A stretch of 17,956 nucleotides of DNA, from the NCBI GenBank assembly GCA_045533895.1, contig JAZSIT010000192.1, positions 1-17,956 of the forward strand, written 5' to 3'. Every line of letters starts with the position of its first letter. Position 1 is the first letter of the stretch. The stretch is from SFLA01 sp045533895. Lineage in GTDB: Bacteria; Bacillota; Clostridia; Oscillospirales; CAG-382. The translations under genes and the position numbers were made by a program. Shown piece by piece: positions 1-6,703 of this stretch. The notes under the pieces are model-generated. The model saw nothing but the letters and a program-made list of their open reading frames with translations, did no database searches and was not told the origin of the DNA.

Positions 1-282
1 TTCGCTTTCAAGATCATATTCGCTTATATCTTCGTACTGCTCCCATTCGGTTTTTGCGTGCTTTTTTGCCGCCCAATTACTATATCTGTTACGGGCGATC
101 TGCCAAACCCATGCGCGAAAATTAACCGGTATGTTTCCGCGGTCAAGGGACGTTAAAACGTTTACAAGTATGTCCGAAGTAAGGTTTTCCGCCTCAATGC
201 TGTTGCCCGTCTTTTTTAGACAAAAATAATACAGCTTTGGCATATACTCGTTTGTTAAAGCATCAATATATCTTTGTTCCAT
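1..282 (-). CDS. ECF-type RNA polymerase sigma factor, N-terminal part (3' end outside window)
   Basis: The 94 visible residues begin MEQRYIDALTNEYMPKLYYF and match the sigma-70 region 2 fold of extracytoplasmic-function sigma factors. An acidic, helical start is followed near residues 55-70 by FRAWVWQIARNRYSNW, the typical region 2.3/2.4 core that melts and reads the -10 element. The C-terminal part (region 4, -35 recognition) lies beyond position 1. The ATG at 280-282 is preceded by AGGAGG at a good distance, so the start is firm. Two candidate promoters lie upstream (338-366 and 307-334). An anti-sigma factor would be expected downstream, outside this window. The family assignment is secure; the regulon and inducing signal cannot be told from here. 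Confidence 0.85.
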   Translation of the reverse strand, partial: MEQRYIDALTNEYMPKLYYFCLKKTGNSIEAENLTSDILVNVLTSLDRGNIPVNFRAWVWQIARNRYSNWAAKKHAKTEWEQYEDISEYDLESE

Positions 283-306
283 TTGCCTGACCTCCTTTCA
301 TTAAGG

Positions 307-334
307 TAGTGTGGGAAAAACAAAAAAGGTTGCA
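307..334 (-). promoter_or_regulatory. Candidate ECF-dependent (autoregulatory) promoter
   Basis: On the minus strand TGCAAC (329-334) is followed by a T-rich 16 bp spacer and then ACACTA (307-312). An AAC-containing -35 element followed by a T tract is typical of Bacillota ECF promoters. Transcription would begin near 300, just before the AGGAGG of the sigma gene. Autoregulation is inferred; the -10 element fits less well than the -35. Confidence 0.35.
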
Positions 335-337
335 AAT

Positions 338-366
338 ATTATAAAATATTTTAAAACAAACTTCAA
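338..366 (-). promoter_or_regulatory. Candidate sigma-A promoter for the ECF sigma gene
   Basis: The minus strand reads TTGAAG (361-366), a 17 bp spacer and TATAAT (338-343). The -10 is perfect and the -35 matches the consensus at four of six positions. It lies upstream of the ECF-like promoter, so the gene may have tandem housekeeping and self-activated starts. Confidence 0.55.
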
Positions 367-370
367 GTCA

Positions 371-484
371 AAACAGCCGTAGGAGAAGGAAGATGCGCTC
401 ATTCAGATGCAGAAGAAACCTTTTGCGAGCGGTAGCTGTAGTAAACTACAGCGAGCGAAGCAAAAGTTTCTACAAAAACGCAAA
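371..484. repeat. Dispersed ~110 bp hairpin repeat, copy 1
   Basis: It starts with AAACAGCCGTAGGAGAAGGA, identical to the start of copy 2 exactly 300 bp downstream, and ends in ACGCAAA like copy 2. The middle is an imperfect inverted repeat of about 25 bp per arm around a perfect CTGTAGT-AA-ACTACAG core (about 415-475). There is no open reading frame and no terminal target duplication that I can see. It could be a small non-autonomous mobile element or a structured intergenic repeat. Confidence 0.7.
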
Positions 485-528
485 TAATAAAATCCGTTTA
501 CAGATTTTTACCAAAAAGAAAACAAAAA

Positions 529-555
529 TGCGAGAGATAACATATATCTCTCGCA
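529..555 (-). terminator. Intrinsic terminator, minus strand
   Basis: A perfect 11 bp inverted repeat (TGCGAGAGATA / TATCTCTCGCA) encloses a 5 nt loop. Read on the minus strand it is followed by TTTTTGTTTT. It would stop transcripts coming from the fba side before the sigma gene. Confidence 0.65.
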
Positions 556-609
556 AATTTCAATAAATTTGTATTTTGGCTTTTGATACACTCTATGGGA
601 GCATCTTGC

Positions 610-637
610 GGGGTCCCCGAAAAAGCGTTTTTTCGGG
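610..637. repeat. GGGG/CCCC hairpin element, degenerate copy
   Basis: The palindrome GGGGTCCCC (610-618) runs into a hairpin CCCGAAAAA-gcg-TTTTTTCGGG (616-637). The GGGGWCCCCGA signature is shared with 785-821 and with the tandem pair at 16178-16259. The order of parts differs from the other copies, so family membership is likely but not certain. Confidence 0.45.
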
Positions 638-670
638 TGAGCATACCGTCTGTTGCGGGCGATACTTACA

Positions 671-780
671 AAACAGCCGTAGGAGAAGGAAACGGATTTC
701 TTTTAGATGCAGAATGAATTTTTGCGAGCGTGCTGTAGTTACCTACTGCTAGCGACGCGAAAATTTATAAAAAACGCAAA
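671..780. repeat. Dispersed ~110 bp hairpin repeat, copy 2
   Basis: It shares the first 20 bp exactly with copy 1 (371), then AGATGCAGAA, TTTTGCGAGCG, CTGTAGT and the AAAACGCAAA end. The second hairpin arm has diverged from copy 1 yet still largely pairs with its own first arm (GTAG/CTAC core with GC pairs around a T-T mismatch). Structure thus seems better kept than sequence. It is followed directly by the hairpin element at 785. Confidence 0.65.
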
Positions 781-784
781 AATG

Positions 785-821
785 CCCCAAGAAACCTGCG
801 GTTTCTCGGGGACCCCGAAAC
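785..821. repeat. GGGG/CCCC hairpin element
   Basis: CCCCAAGAAACC, a TGC loop and GGTTTCTCGGGG form a 12 bp stem with one mismatch, followed by ACCCCGAAAC. The plan CCCC-N8-TGC-N8'-GGGG-ACCCCGA is the same as in the tandem copies at 16178-16259, although the N8 arms differ completely in sequence. It sits just beyond the fba terminator. Confidence 0.6.
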
Positions 822-826
822 AAAAT

Positions 827-858
827 AATTCCGTAGACGATTTTTCGTCTACGGAATT
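827..858 (-). terminator. Probable fba terminator
   Basis: A perfect 14 bp stem (AATTCCGTAGACGA and its complement) has a 4 nt loop. On the minus strand it is followed by an A/T-rich stretch ending in TTTTG. It lies about 130 bp past the fba stop. The stem is symmetrical, so it may also act on the other strand. Confidence 0.55.
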
Positions 859-886
859 TTCACCTTATAATGAGTGCTGCGGATGC

Positions 887-908
887 GGGCAGTCGAGGAC
901 GCCTGCCC
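887..908. repeat. Small GC-rich hairpin (REP-like)
   Basis: GGGCAG and CTGCCC flank a 10 nt loop (TCGAGGACGC), followed by CCTACAAG. Similar GTAGGGGC-plus-hairpin motifs are, from memory, common as dispersed intergenic repeats in Clostridia genomes. Only one copy is present here, so repeat status is an inference. Confidence 0.3.
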
Positions 909-985
909 CTACAAGCGGGATATCGCTAAACAAAAACCATTATGAAACCATTTTGCGTTTTTGTTCTGCGCTAAAAGAAAACGTT

Positions 986-1924
986 TTACGCTTTGCCGTT
1001 GCAGCCGAGAACGTTAACAAGCTTATGACGAACAAGCTCTTTGATGTTTGCTCTTGCGGGCTTGAGGTATTCTCTGGGGTCAAACTTATCGGGATGCTCT
1101 GCATAGAACTTACGGATGGTACCGGTCATAGCAAGGCGGAGGTCAGAGTCGATATTGATTTTGCAAACTGCAAGCTGTGCAGCGCGGCGGAGCTGCTCTT
1201 CGGGAACGCCGATAGCGACGGGCATTGGGCCGCCGTAGGTGTTAACCATTTCAACATAGTTCTGGGGAACGGAAGAAGAACCGTGAAGAACTATGGGGAA
1301 GCCGGGCAGCTTCTTGATAATCTCTTCGAGAATATCAAAGCGGAGCTGGGGGTTGGTGCCGGGCTTAAACTTGTATGCACCGTGAGAAGTACCGATAGCG
1401 ATAGCGAGAGAATCGCATCCGGTGCGTGCAACGAATTCCTCTACTTCTTCGGGACGGGTGTAATGAGCGTTATCGGAAGAAACGTTAACTTCGTCTTCTA
1501 CGCCTGCGAGAGCGCCGAGCTCTGCTTCTACAACTACGCCGCGAGCGTGAGCGTATTCAACAACCTTCTTGGTGATCTCGATATTTTCCTCGAAGGGCTT
1601 GGAGGAAGCGTCGATCATAACGGAGGTAAAGCCGCCGTCGATACAAGACTTACAGGTCTCAAAGCTATCGCCGTGGTCAAGGTGAAGAACGATGGGAATC
1701 TCGGGGCATTCGATAACAGCAGCCTCTACCAGCTTAACGAGGTAGGTGTGGTTAGCGTATGCACGTGCGCCCTTGGACACCTGAAGGATAACAGGAGCCT
1801 TTTCTTCACGGCAAGCTTCGGTGATCGCCTGAACGATCTCCATATTGTTGACATTGAAAGCACCGATAGCGTAACCGCCATTATATGCTTTTTCGAACAT
1901 TTCTTTTGAATTTACAAGAGGCAT
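986..1924 (-). CDS. fba: Class II fructose-bisphosphate aldolase
   Basis: This zinc enzyme cleaves fructose-1,6-bisphosphate to dihydroxyacetone phosphate and glyceraldehyde-3-phosphate (and the reverse) in cytoplasmic glycolysis and gluconeogenesis. The 312 residues are full length for the family. Visible signatures are LHLDHGD (80-86) with the catalytic Asp83 and zinc ligand His84, GTSHG (178-182) with zinc ligand His181, VLHGSS (212-217) with His214, and the phosphate-binding NIDSD (257-261). The ATG at 1922-1924 has AAGGAG at a proper distance. It stands alone behind its own consensus promoter (1964-1992). The related tagatose-bisphosphate aldolase cannot be fully excluded by sequence, but no tagatose or galactitol genes lie nearby. 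Confidence 0.95.
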   Translation of the reverse strand: MPLVNSKEMFEKAYNGGYAIGAFNVNNMEIVQAITEACREEKAPVILQVSKGARAYANHTYLVKLVEAAVIECPEIPIVLHLDHGDSFETCKSCIDGGFTSVMIDASSKPFEENIEITKKVVEYAHARGVVVEAELGALAGVEDEVNVSSDNAHYTRPEEVEEFVARTGCDSLAIAIGTSHGAYKFKPGTNPQLRFDILEEIIKKLPGFPIVLHGSSSVPQNYVEMVNTYGGPMPVAIGVPEEQLRRAAQLAVCKINIDSDLRLAMTGTIRKFYAEHPDKFDPREYLKPARANIKELVRHKLVNVLGCNGKA

Positions 1925-1963
1925 GGGTAATACTCCTTTTAATAAATTTTTCCATACGCATTC

Positions 1964-1992
1964 ATTATAACCTTTTTATCATAATATGTCAA
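1964..1992 (-). promoter_or_regulatory. Consensus sigma-A promoter of fba
   Basis: The minus strand reads TTGACA (1987-1992), a 17 bp spacer and TATAAT (1964-1969), both perfect. The predicted start near 1957 gives a leader of about 33 nt. Such a promoter suits a highly expressed glycolytic gene. Confidence 0.85.
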
Positions 1993-2048
1993 GAAAAGTT
2001 GCGTACTTTTTCAATAAAATTAACCCATAACTTGTAAAAAACATAAGC

Positions 2049-2075
2049 AAGCGGGAGCTTTATAGGCTCCCGCTT
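2049..2075 (-). terminator. Intrinsic terminator of the dut-SBP1 operon
   Basis: A perfect 10 bp stem (AAGCGGGAGC / GCTCCCGCTT) with a 7 nt loop starts 6 bp past the SBP1 stop codon. The minus-strand U tract is interrupted, and a TTTT run on the other side suggests it may act in both directions. Confidence 0.7.
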
Positions 2076-2081
2076 TTATAC

Positions 2082-3557
2082 TTATTTATCCAAAGTGTTT
2101 ATGGTTTTTTCAAGATCGGACTGGATCTTACCCTCAATACTTTCGTAAGCAGATGTAAAGGTATTGGAGCCGGAAAATGCAATAGAGTTCATAAAGGTGT
2201 TCACTCCGCCCCAGCCGAATATGATAGCATAATCGTACACGCGGCTGTCAAAGATGATGTCAAGCATCGCTTCGCCGTCTTCATCCTGCAGCTTACGCAT
2301 CTTAAGAAGGGTATCGTAGTAGCTGGTCTTAACAGTATCTGTAGAAGCCTGACACATTGCGTCCAGAATAATAACAGCCTGTTCGTAATCCTTATTGGTT
2401 GTAGGAACAGCCGCACAAGAGCAGTATACGGCGGATACGTTCACGCGGTAATCATCCTGCTCTTTGTTGAGCTTGGGTGCAGGCAGAACGCCGAAGTGGC
2501 ATTCATATTCTGCCATAGCCTGAATATTACCGATGGTAGCCGCACGGAACAAACAATGTCCGGTTGCAACAGCTTCGGTAGTAGAATCCCAGATCTGAGG
2601 GTACTTACCAATAAAGCTTTCGATATAACCAACAGAAGGGTCATTGCAAAGATCAAATATCTTGCCAAAGGCTTCTGTCTGACCGGTACCCATAACGGAG
2701 ACAACGGGCAGGTCATTATCATCCTTACCGGAAAGAGAATATCCGGCACCGATAAACATACTGGTTACATAGTTGGTATTGATAAGGAATCCCCACTGGT
2801 CATCATAGCTGTTCAGACTTCCGTCATCAAGGTCTTTACTTACAGACTTGGAGATCTCAAGAAGCTTATCGATAGTCCATTCGCCGTCATAAACAAGCTG
2901 ATACGGATCTTCAAGCTTAAGGGTTTCTACCATATCTCGGTTAAACACGATACAGTGAGTACACTCATAGCACAGCAGGCACATATCGCCGGTAACAAAA
3001 TACAGATCGTTACCGATAGACATTGTGCTCTTTGCGTCCTGATCCCACCAAGGGCCGGAGAAATCCACAACAGATGTATCGTCCGCCAGGTTGTAGAAAA
3101 GTCCCTCCAGCGCCAGAGTAGCGGCGTCAGGCATCCAAGGCATAACCACGTCGTAAAGGTCGCTGCCACCTGCGGCATTGTTACGAATAAGGTTTATCAT
3201 ATCACCGTTAGAGGTGGTGCGTACCTCCTTGATGTTGACGCCGAAGCGCTCTTCAACAAGGGCGTTACGCTCAAAAACAGCTTCCTGAATAAGCTCGGAG
3301 GAAAGCTCTGCATTGGGACAAATTTCCACAGAGGAGTATGTATTTGCGAAGTTACCGACTGTAAGGAAAGTGATATCAGCTTTTCCGTCTGCCGTTTCGT
3401 AATTTACATCAGGCAGATTGGAGAAAAGCTCATATTCCTCGGATTCTTCTGTCACAGATTGCTGCGGCAGACTTTCATCGTCAACAGAAGGCTGACAAGA
3501 AAAAAGAGAAGTGCAAATAATTAATGTTATTAATAAAAAACAACACAGTTTTTTCAT
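2082..3557 (-). CDS. Extracellular solute-binding lipoprotein, SBP1
   Basis: This 491-residue protein has a lipoprotein signal peptide (MKKLCCFLLI...) with lipobox SLFSC, giving lipidated Cys21 on the outer membrane face. The mature part resembles family 1 ABC-transporter substrate-binding proteins: YDVVMP near 135-140, EGLFYNL near 151, PWWDQ at 169-173, YFVTGD at 186-191, LVYDGEWTIDK at 221-231 and FGVLPAPK. It is a close paralog of SBP2 upstream. A motif C-x(5)-C-x(2)-C around CYECTHC (196-202) is shared in part with SBP2. The ATG at 3555-3557 is preferred over an in-frame TTG six bases upstream because AAAGG is 8 nt from the ATG. It is the last gene of its operon. No permease or ATPase gene is near and the ligand is unknown. 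Confidence 0.8.
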   Translation of the reverse strand: MKKLCCFLLITLIICTSLFSCQPSVDDESLPQQSVTEESEEYELFSNLPDVNYETADGKADITFLTVGNFANTYSSVEICPNAELSSELIQEAVFERNALVEERFGVNIKEVRTTSNGDMINLIRNNAAGGSDLYDVVMPWMPDAATLALEGLFYNLADDTSVVDFSGPWWDQDAKSTMSIGNDLYFVTGDMCLLCYECTHCIVFNRDMVETLKLEDPYQLVYDGEWTIDKLLEISKSVSKDLDDGSLNSYDDQWGFLINTNYVTSMFIGAGYSLSGKDDNDLPVVSVMGTGQTEAFGKIFDLCNDPSVGYIESFIGKYPQIWDSTTEAVATGHCLFRAATIGNIQAMAEYECHFGVLPAPKLNKEQDDYRVNVSAVYCSCAAVPTTNKDYEQAVIILDAMCQASTDTVKTSYYDTLLKMRKLQDEDGEAMLDIIFDSRVYDYAIIFGWGGVNTFMNSIAFSGSNTFTSAYESIEGKIQSDLEKTINTLDK

Positions 3558-3590
3558 AGCCAATACCTTTTTGAATATTTTTTAGTTTTT

Positions 3591-3935
3591 TTATTCTGCT
3601 GCCAATTCTGCGTCAAACTCGGCTTCTTCCTCTTCAGAGAAGACAACGTCTGCGAAATCGGCATCAATATCCGCATCGTCCTTTTTGCTTTTTCTGGAAG
3701 CGGAGATATCTGCAACAATTTTTTTAACAGCATTTACCTGGTCTTTTATAAGACCGCCTATGTTAATATTAATTTCCTTTTTATTATCCTTACCGCCGTT
3801 TACGATATCCAGATCATACAACACGGCGCGAAGCTTAAGGTCACCTTTTTCGTTTTTTTCATAAACAAAAGGTACGGTAAGCACAGCAAGGGTTATTAAT
3901 TTCGCAGCCAAAGCCTGCTTTTTGCTGAAAGACAT
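3591..3935 (-). CDS. Unrecognised 114-residue protein between two solute-binding lipoproteins
   Basis: I do not recognise this family. The protein starts MSFSKKQALAAK, has a hydrophobic stretch at about residues 8-25 (one possible membrane segment or N-terminal anchor), a mixed middle with KLRAVLYDLDIV and KEININIGGLI, a helical basic part near 65-85, and a strongly acidic tail (about 85-114). There is no lipobox. The start is clear: its Shine-Dalgarno GAGG is formed by the last codons of SBP2 (the AGG of the final Arg plus the TAA stop), with only 4 bp between stop and ATG. Translation is therefore probably coupled to SBP2. SBP1 follows 33 bp later. A membrane-linked partner of the lipoproteins is possible but is only a guess from position. 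Confidence 0.7.
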   Translation of the reverse strand: MSFSKKQALAAKLITLAVLTVPFVYEKNEKGDLKLRAVLYDLDIVNGGKDNKKEININIGGLIKDQVNAVKKIVADISASRKSKKDDADIDADFADVVFSEEEEAEFDAELAAE

Positions 3936-3939
3936 TATA

Positions 3940-5406
3940 TTACCTCATTCCCTCGATGGTTTTATCAATGGCATCTTCAACGGAGCCCTGAATGGAATCA
4001 AACTTGGACTGGAAGTTGTTGGAGCCACTGAAAGCGATATCGTTCATAAAGGTATTTATGCCGCCCCACTGGAAAAGTATACCGTAATCGTATACGCGGC
4101 CTTCAAAAATTATATCCAGCATTTTTTCATCATCGTCGCCCTGAAGCTTACGAAGCTTGAGAAGGTTATCGTAATAGCTGGTCTTAACAGTATCGGTAGA
4201 AGCCTGAGCCATTGCGTCCATAATAATTGCGGCGCGCTCATAGTCCTGATTAGTGGTAGGAATAGCAACGCAGGTAGCGCAGATAGCAGATACGTTGGAG
4301 AAGTAGTTATCCTGATCCTTATCATACTTGGGAGTGGGAAGAACGCCGAAGTTGCATTCGAAATCCGCTACTTCAAAGATATCAACAACTGCAACTGCTC
4401 TGAAAAGTGCACGCTTGGTTGCAACTGCCTCGGAAGCGGCAAGCCATACACTGCTGAACTTGGAAATGTTGGTGCTGGAGTCTATGTGTCCAACAGAAGC
4501 ATCACTGCAAAGATCAAAGATAGCGTTGAAAACGTCAATCTGTCTTTCACCCATTACAGAGATAACGGGAAGGTCGTCAGCGTCCTTATCGGTAAGACGT
4601 TCACCGGAAGCCAAGAACATGGAGGTAGTGAAGTTGCTGTTTATAAGACAACCCCAAACGTCGTTAAGGTCCATTACGCCGTCGTCATTATCATCACGGG
4701 TGATACCCTTGGATATCTCAAGCATTTTATCAAGAGTCCACTCGCCGTCGTAAACCAGCTTGTAAGGGTCAACGTCGTTTTCTTCAGCCATATCGCGGTT
4801 GAAAACAAGACAGTGAGTACAGTCATAAGCCAGCAGACAAAGGTCACCGGTGATGAAGAAAAGTTTGTCATCAATAGAAAGAGTCTCTCTTGCAGCCTGG
4901 TCCCACCAAGGTCCGTCAAAAGCTATGTCGCCTTCAGAATTAAGGTCATAGAACAGACCTTCAACAGCGAGGGTTGCAGCGTCTGTCATATAGGGCATAA
5001 CTACATCGTATTTGTCCTCGCCGAGAGCGGCATTATTTTGGATATCGGTAAGCATTGCACCGGTGCTTGCTGTACGAATCTCGGTAATCTTAACGCCGAA
5101 TCTTTCCTCAACTCGTGCATTACGCTCGGTTACTGCGTCCTGCAGAATTTCAGGTGCCTGCTCGTGAGCAACTATCTCAACGGACTTATATGCATTTGCC
5201 CAGTCGCCTATGGTAAGAATTACAAACTCGGAGGGATTGCCGCCTTCTGCATAGTTAACATCAGGCAGATTGGAGAACAGCACGTGTTCTTCTTCCTTGC
5301 TTACTTCCGATACCTCGGATTGGTCTGCGGGAGGATTGTTGTTACAAGCCACCAGAGAAGCGCATACAAGAACGAGAAGTAAAAGTATTGCCAGAACTTT
5401 TTTCAT
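3940..5406 (-). CDS. Extracellular solute-binding lipoprotein, SBP2
   Basis: The protein has 488 residues with signal peptide MKKVLAILLLLVLV and lipobox SLVAC (lipidated Cys21). It shares with SBP1 the blocks LFSNLPDVNY, ERNA-VEERFGV, YDVVMP, PWWDQ, TGD-CLL-Y-CTHC-VFNRDM, LVYDGEWT and TSYYD-LLK-RKL, so the two arose by duplication. Residues 238-249 (DDNDDGVMDLND) form a canonical EF-hand/dockerin-like calcium loop with acidic or Asn ligands at loop positions 1, 3, 5, 9 and 12 and Gly at 6; the other three paralogs keep degraded versions at the same place. The start ATG has AAAGGA upstream. It begins 20 bp after dut with no terminator between. Ligand and transporter partner are unknown. Confidence 0.82.
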   Translation of the reverse strand: MKKVLAILLLLVLVCASLVACNNNPPADQSEVSEVSKEEEHVLFSNLPDVNYAEGGNPSEFVILTIGDWANAYKSVEIVAHEQAPEILQDAVTERNARVEERFGVKITEIRTASTGAMLTDIQNNAALGEDKYDVVMPYMTDAATLAVEGLFYDLNSEGDIAFDGPWWDQAARETLSIDDKLFFITGDLCLLAYDCTHCLVFNRDMAEENDVDPYKLVYDGEWTLDKMLEISKGITRDDNDDGVMDLNDVWGCLINSNFTTSMFLASGERLTDKDADDLPVISVMGERQIDVFNAIFDLCSDASVGHIDSSTNISKFSSVWLAASEAVATKRALFRAVAVVDIFEVADFECNFGVLPTPKYDKDQDNYFSNVSAICATCVAIPTTNQDYERAAIIMDAMAQASTDTVKTSYYDNLLKLRKLQGDDDEKMLDIIFEGRVYDYGILFQWGGINTFMNDIAFSGSNNFQSKFDSIQGSVEDAIDKTIEGMR

Positions 5407-5426
5407 AATAGTTTTCCTTTCTGTTT

Positions 5427-5861
5427 TTATCTTCCCGTAGAACCGAAGCCGCCTGCGCCGCGCTCCGTTTCTGCGAGAGATTCTGTTTCGGTAAATTCAG
5501 CACGGATAAAGGGTACTATCACCATCTGAGCGATACGCTCGCCCCCCGCTACAGTACGGGGAACTGCGGAGTGGTTATGAAGCGCCACCATAAACTCGCC
5601 GCGATAATCCGGGTCAACCACGCCCACCTTGTTTGCGGGAGCAAGACCTTGCTTTGAAGCAAGCCCGCTTCTGGCAAAGATAAGTGCGGCATATCCCTCC
5701 GGAATTTCCATTGCGAGTCCGGTATGAATGAACACTGTCTCTCCGGGAAGTATCACAATATCCTCACCGGGTAAAGCGCACAAGTCCGCGCCTGCCGCAG
5801 ATGCACTGGAATAAACGGGAATCTTTGCATCCTTGTGCAGTTTTATAAAATTGACACGCAC
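5427..5861 (-). CDS. dut: dUTP diphosphatase (dUTPase), trimeric type
   Basis: It hydrolyses dUTP to dUMP and pyrophosphate, keeping uracil out of DNA and feeding thymidylate synthesis. All five dUTPase motifs are present in the 144-residue reading: AGADL (23-27), ARSGLA (63-68), GVVDPDYRG (80-88, with the catalytic Asp), GERIAQ (107-112) and the C-terminal arm RGAGGFGSTGR (134-144). I chose the GTG at 5859-5861 because the product then starts (M)RVNFIKLHKDAK like other family members, AGGGAG lies upstream, and the longer reading from 5912 would begin inside the promoter's spacer. It is the first gene of an operon with SBP2, the small protein and SBP1. The link to lipoproteins is unusual and unexplained. 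Confidence 0.93.
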   Translation of the reverse strand: MRVNFIKLHKDAKIPVYSSASAAGADLCALPGEDIVILPGETVFIHTGLAMEIPEGYAALIFARSGLASKQGLAPANKVGVVDPDYRGEFMVALHNHSAVPRTVAGGERIAQMVIVPFIRAEFTETESLAETERGAGGFGSTGR

Positions 5862-5902
5862 CTTACACACTCTCCCTGCTGAGAACCATATTGCATAATA
5901 GA

Positions 5903-5931
5903 ATTTTACCAAATCCTTTATAAAAAAGCAA
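5903..5931 (-). promoter_or_regulatory. Sigma-A promoter of dut
   Basis: The minus strand reads TTGCTT (5926-5931), a 17 bp spacer and TAAAAT (5903-5908). The start would fall near 5896, about 35 nt before the GTG start. A weak hairpin (TTTACA/TGTAAA, 5939-5954) precedes it. No strong terminator separates deoD from dut, so some read-through from deoCD is likely. Confidence 0.6.
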
Positions 5932-5986
5932 CAGTAATTTTACAAATCTGTAAAGTATTTTTTGTTTTTTATACAAAAATTATAAA

Positions 5987-6703
5987 TTATTTGCCCATAT
6001 CTGCGGCAACGCTCAATGCAAGATGCATCATCTGGGTGAAAGTGGACTGTCTTTCCTCGGGAGTGGTCTCCTCTCCGGTGAAAAGGCAATCGGATATAGT
6101 GCAAATTGCAAGGGCTTTTTTACCCAGATAAGCGGCTGTACAGTAAAGTGCCGCTGCTTCCATTTCCACTGCAAGAACGCCCATTTTTTGCCATTTACGT
6201 GAGGAGTTGGCACGGGCATCATAAAATGTATCGGACGAAAACAGATTGCCCACGGTAACGGCAAGCCCCATCTCCCCTGCCTTGTTTACGGCGGCAGTGA
6301 GCAAGCCGAAATCCGCAATGGGCGCAAAGGTGCCGTCAAGCTCGTACTGCTTTGCAAAATCCGAATTGGTGCACGCGCCCTGACCGATAACTATATCACG
6401 AAGATGAAGTTTCTCGCTTATTGCGCCGGCAGAGCCGATACGGATAATGTTCTCAACACCGTAGAAAGAGTAAAGCTCATAGCTGTATATGCCGATAGAG
6501 GGCATACCCATACCGCTTGCCATAACCGAAACGGGCACGCCGTTGTAAGTTCCGGTATATCCCTGTATGCCGCGCACGTTGTTTACCAGCACCGCATCCT
6601 TAAGGAAATTTTCTGCAATAAATTTTGCTCTTAAAGGATCTCCGGGCATAAGGACTGTTTTGGCAAAGGCGCCGTTTTCTGCTGAAATATGGGGTGTACT
6701 CAT
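5987..6703 (-). CDS. deoD: Purine-nucleoside phosphorylase, DeoD type
   Basis: It splits purine (deoxy)nucleosides with phosphate into free base and (deoxy)ribose-1-phosphate in the cytoplasm. The 238 residues match the hexameric, broad-specificity DeoD family. Visible active-site residues follow the E. coli enzyme: His5, MPGDPLRAK (19-27) with Arg25, Arg44, RIGSAG (88-93) with Arg88 and Ser91, VEMEAA (179-184) and Ser204-Asp205, the Asp being the proton donor to the purine. The ATG (6701-6703) overlaps the deoC stop by one base (TAATG), and AAGGAAGGA for its ribosome binding site lies within deoC, so the two are coupled. The deoxyribose-1-phosphate made here reaches deoC after a phosphopentomutase step not encoded in this window. 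Confidence 0.95.
   Translation of the reverse strand: MSTPHISAENGAFAKTVLMPGDPLRAKFIAENFLKDAVLVNNVRGIQGYTGTYNGVPVSVMASGMGMPSIGIYSYELYSFYGVENIIRIGSAGAISEKLHLRDIVIGQGACTNSDFAKQYELDGTFAPIADFGLLTAAVNKAGEMGLAVTVGNLFSSDTFYDARANSSRKWQKMGVLAVEMEAAALYCTAAYLGKKALAICTISDCLFTGEETTPEERQSTFTQMMHLALSVAADMGK

Larger units (their letters stand above)
283..985. other. Gene-free region of about 700 bp between fba and the sigma gene
   Basis: No convincing gene is present. A plus-strand reading frame opening at 707 is only the mirror of fba extended leftward. The region holds the sigma-gene promoters, two copies of a ~110 bp hairpin repeat (371-484, 671-780), minus-strand terminators (529-555, 827-858), two GGGG/CCCC hairpin elements (610-637, 785-821) and a small GC-rich hairpin (887-908). 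A low-GC inverted repeat (AACAAAAAC at 929-937, GTTTTTGTT at 957-965) lies just past the fba stop and may help end that transcript. Positions 556-670 hold nothing else that I recognise. Confidence 0.7.

Noticed and set aside
371..780. CRISPR-like array
   Set aside because: There are only two copies, each ~110 bp with internal hairpins and a 300 bp period, no short spacers and no cas genes.
707..1909. Plus-strand 400-codon frame over fba
   Set aside because: It is in exact antisense register with fba, whose catalytic motifs are certain. It starts inside a repeat copy without a ribosome binding site.
5862..5912. Longer dut reading from a TTG at 5912
   Set aside because: The TTG lies in the spacer of the dut promoter, the extra residues do not resemble dUTPases, and the GTG at 5861 has a better ribosome binding site.
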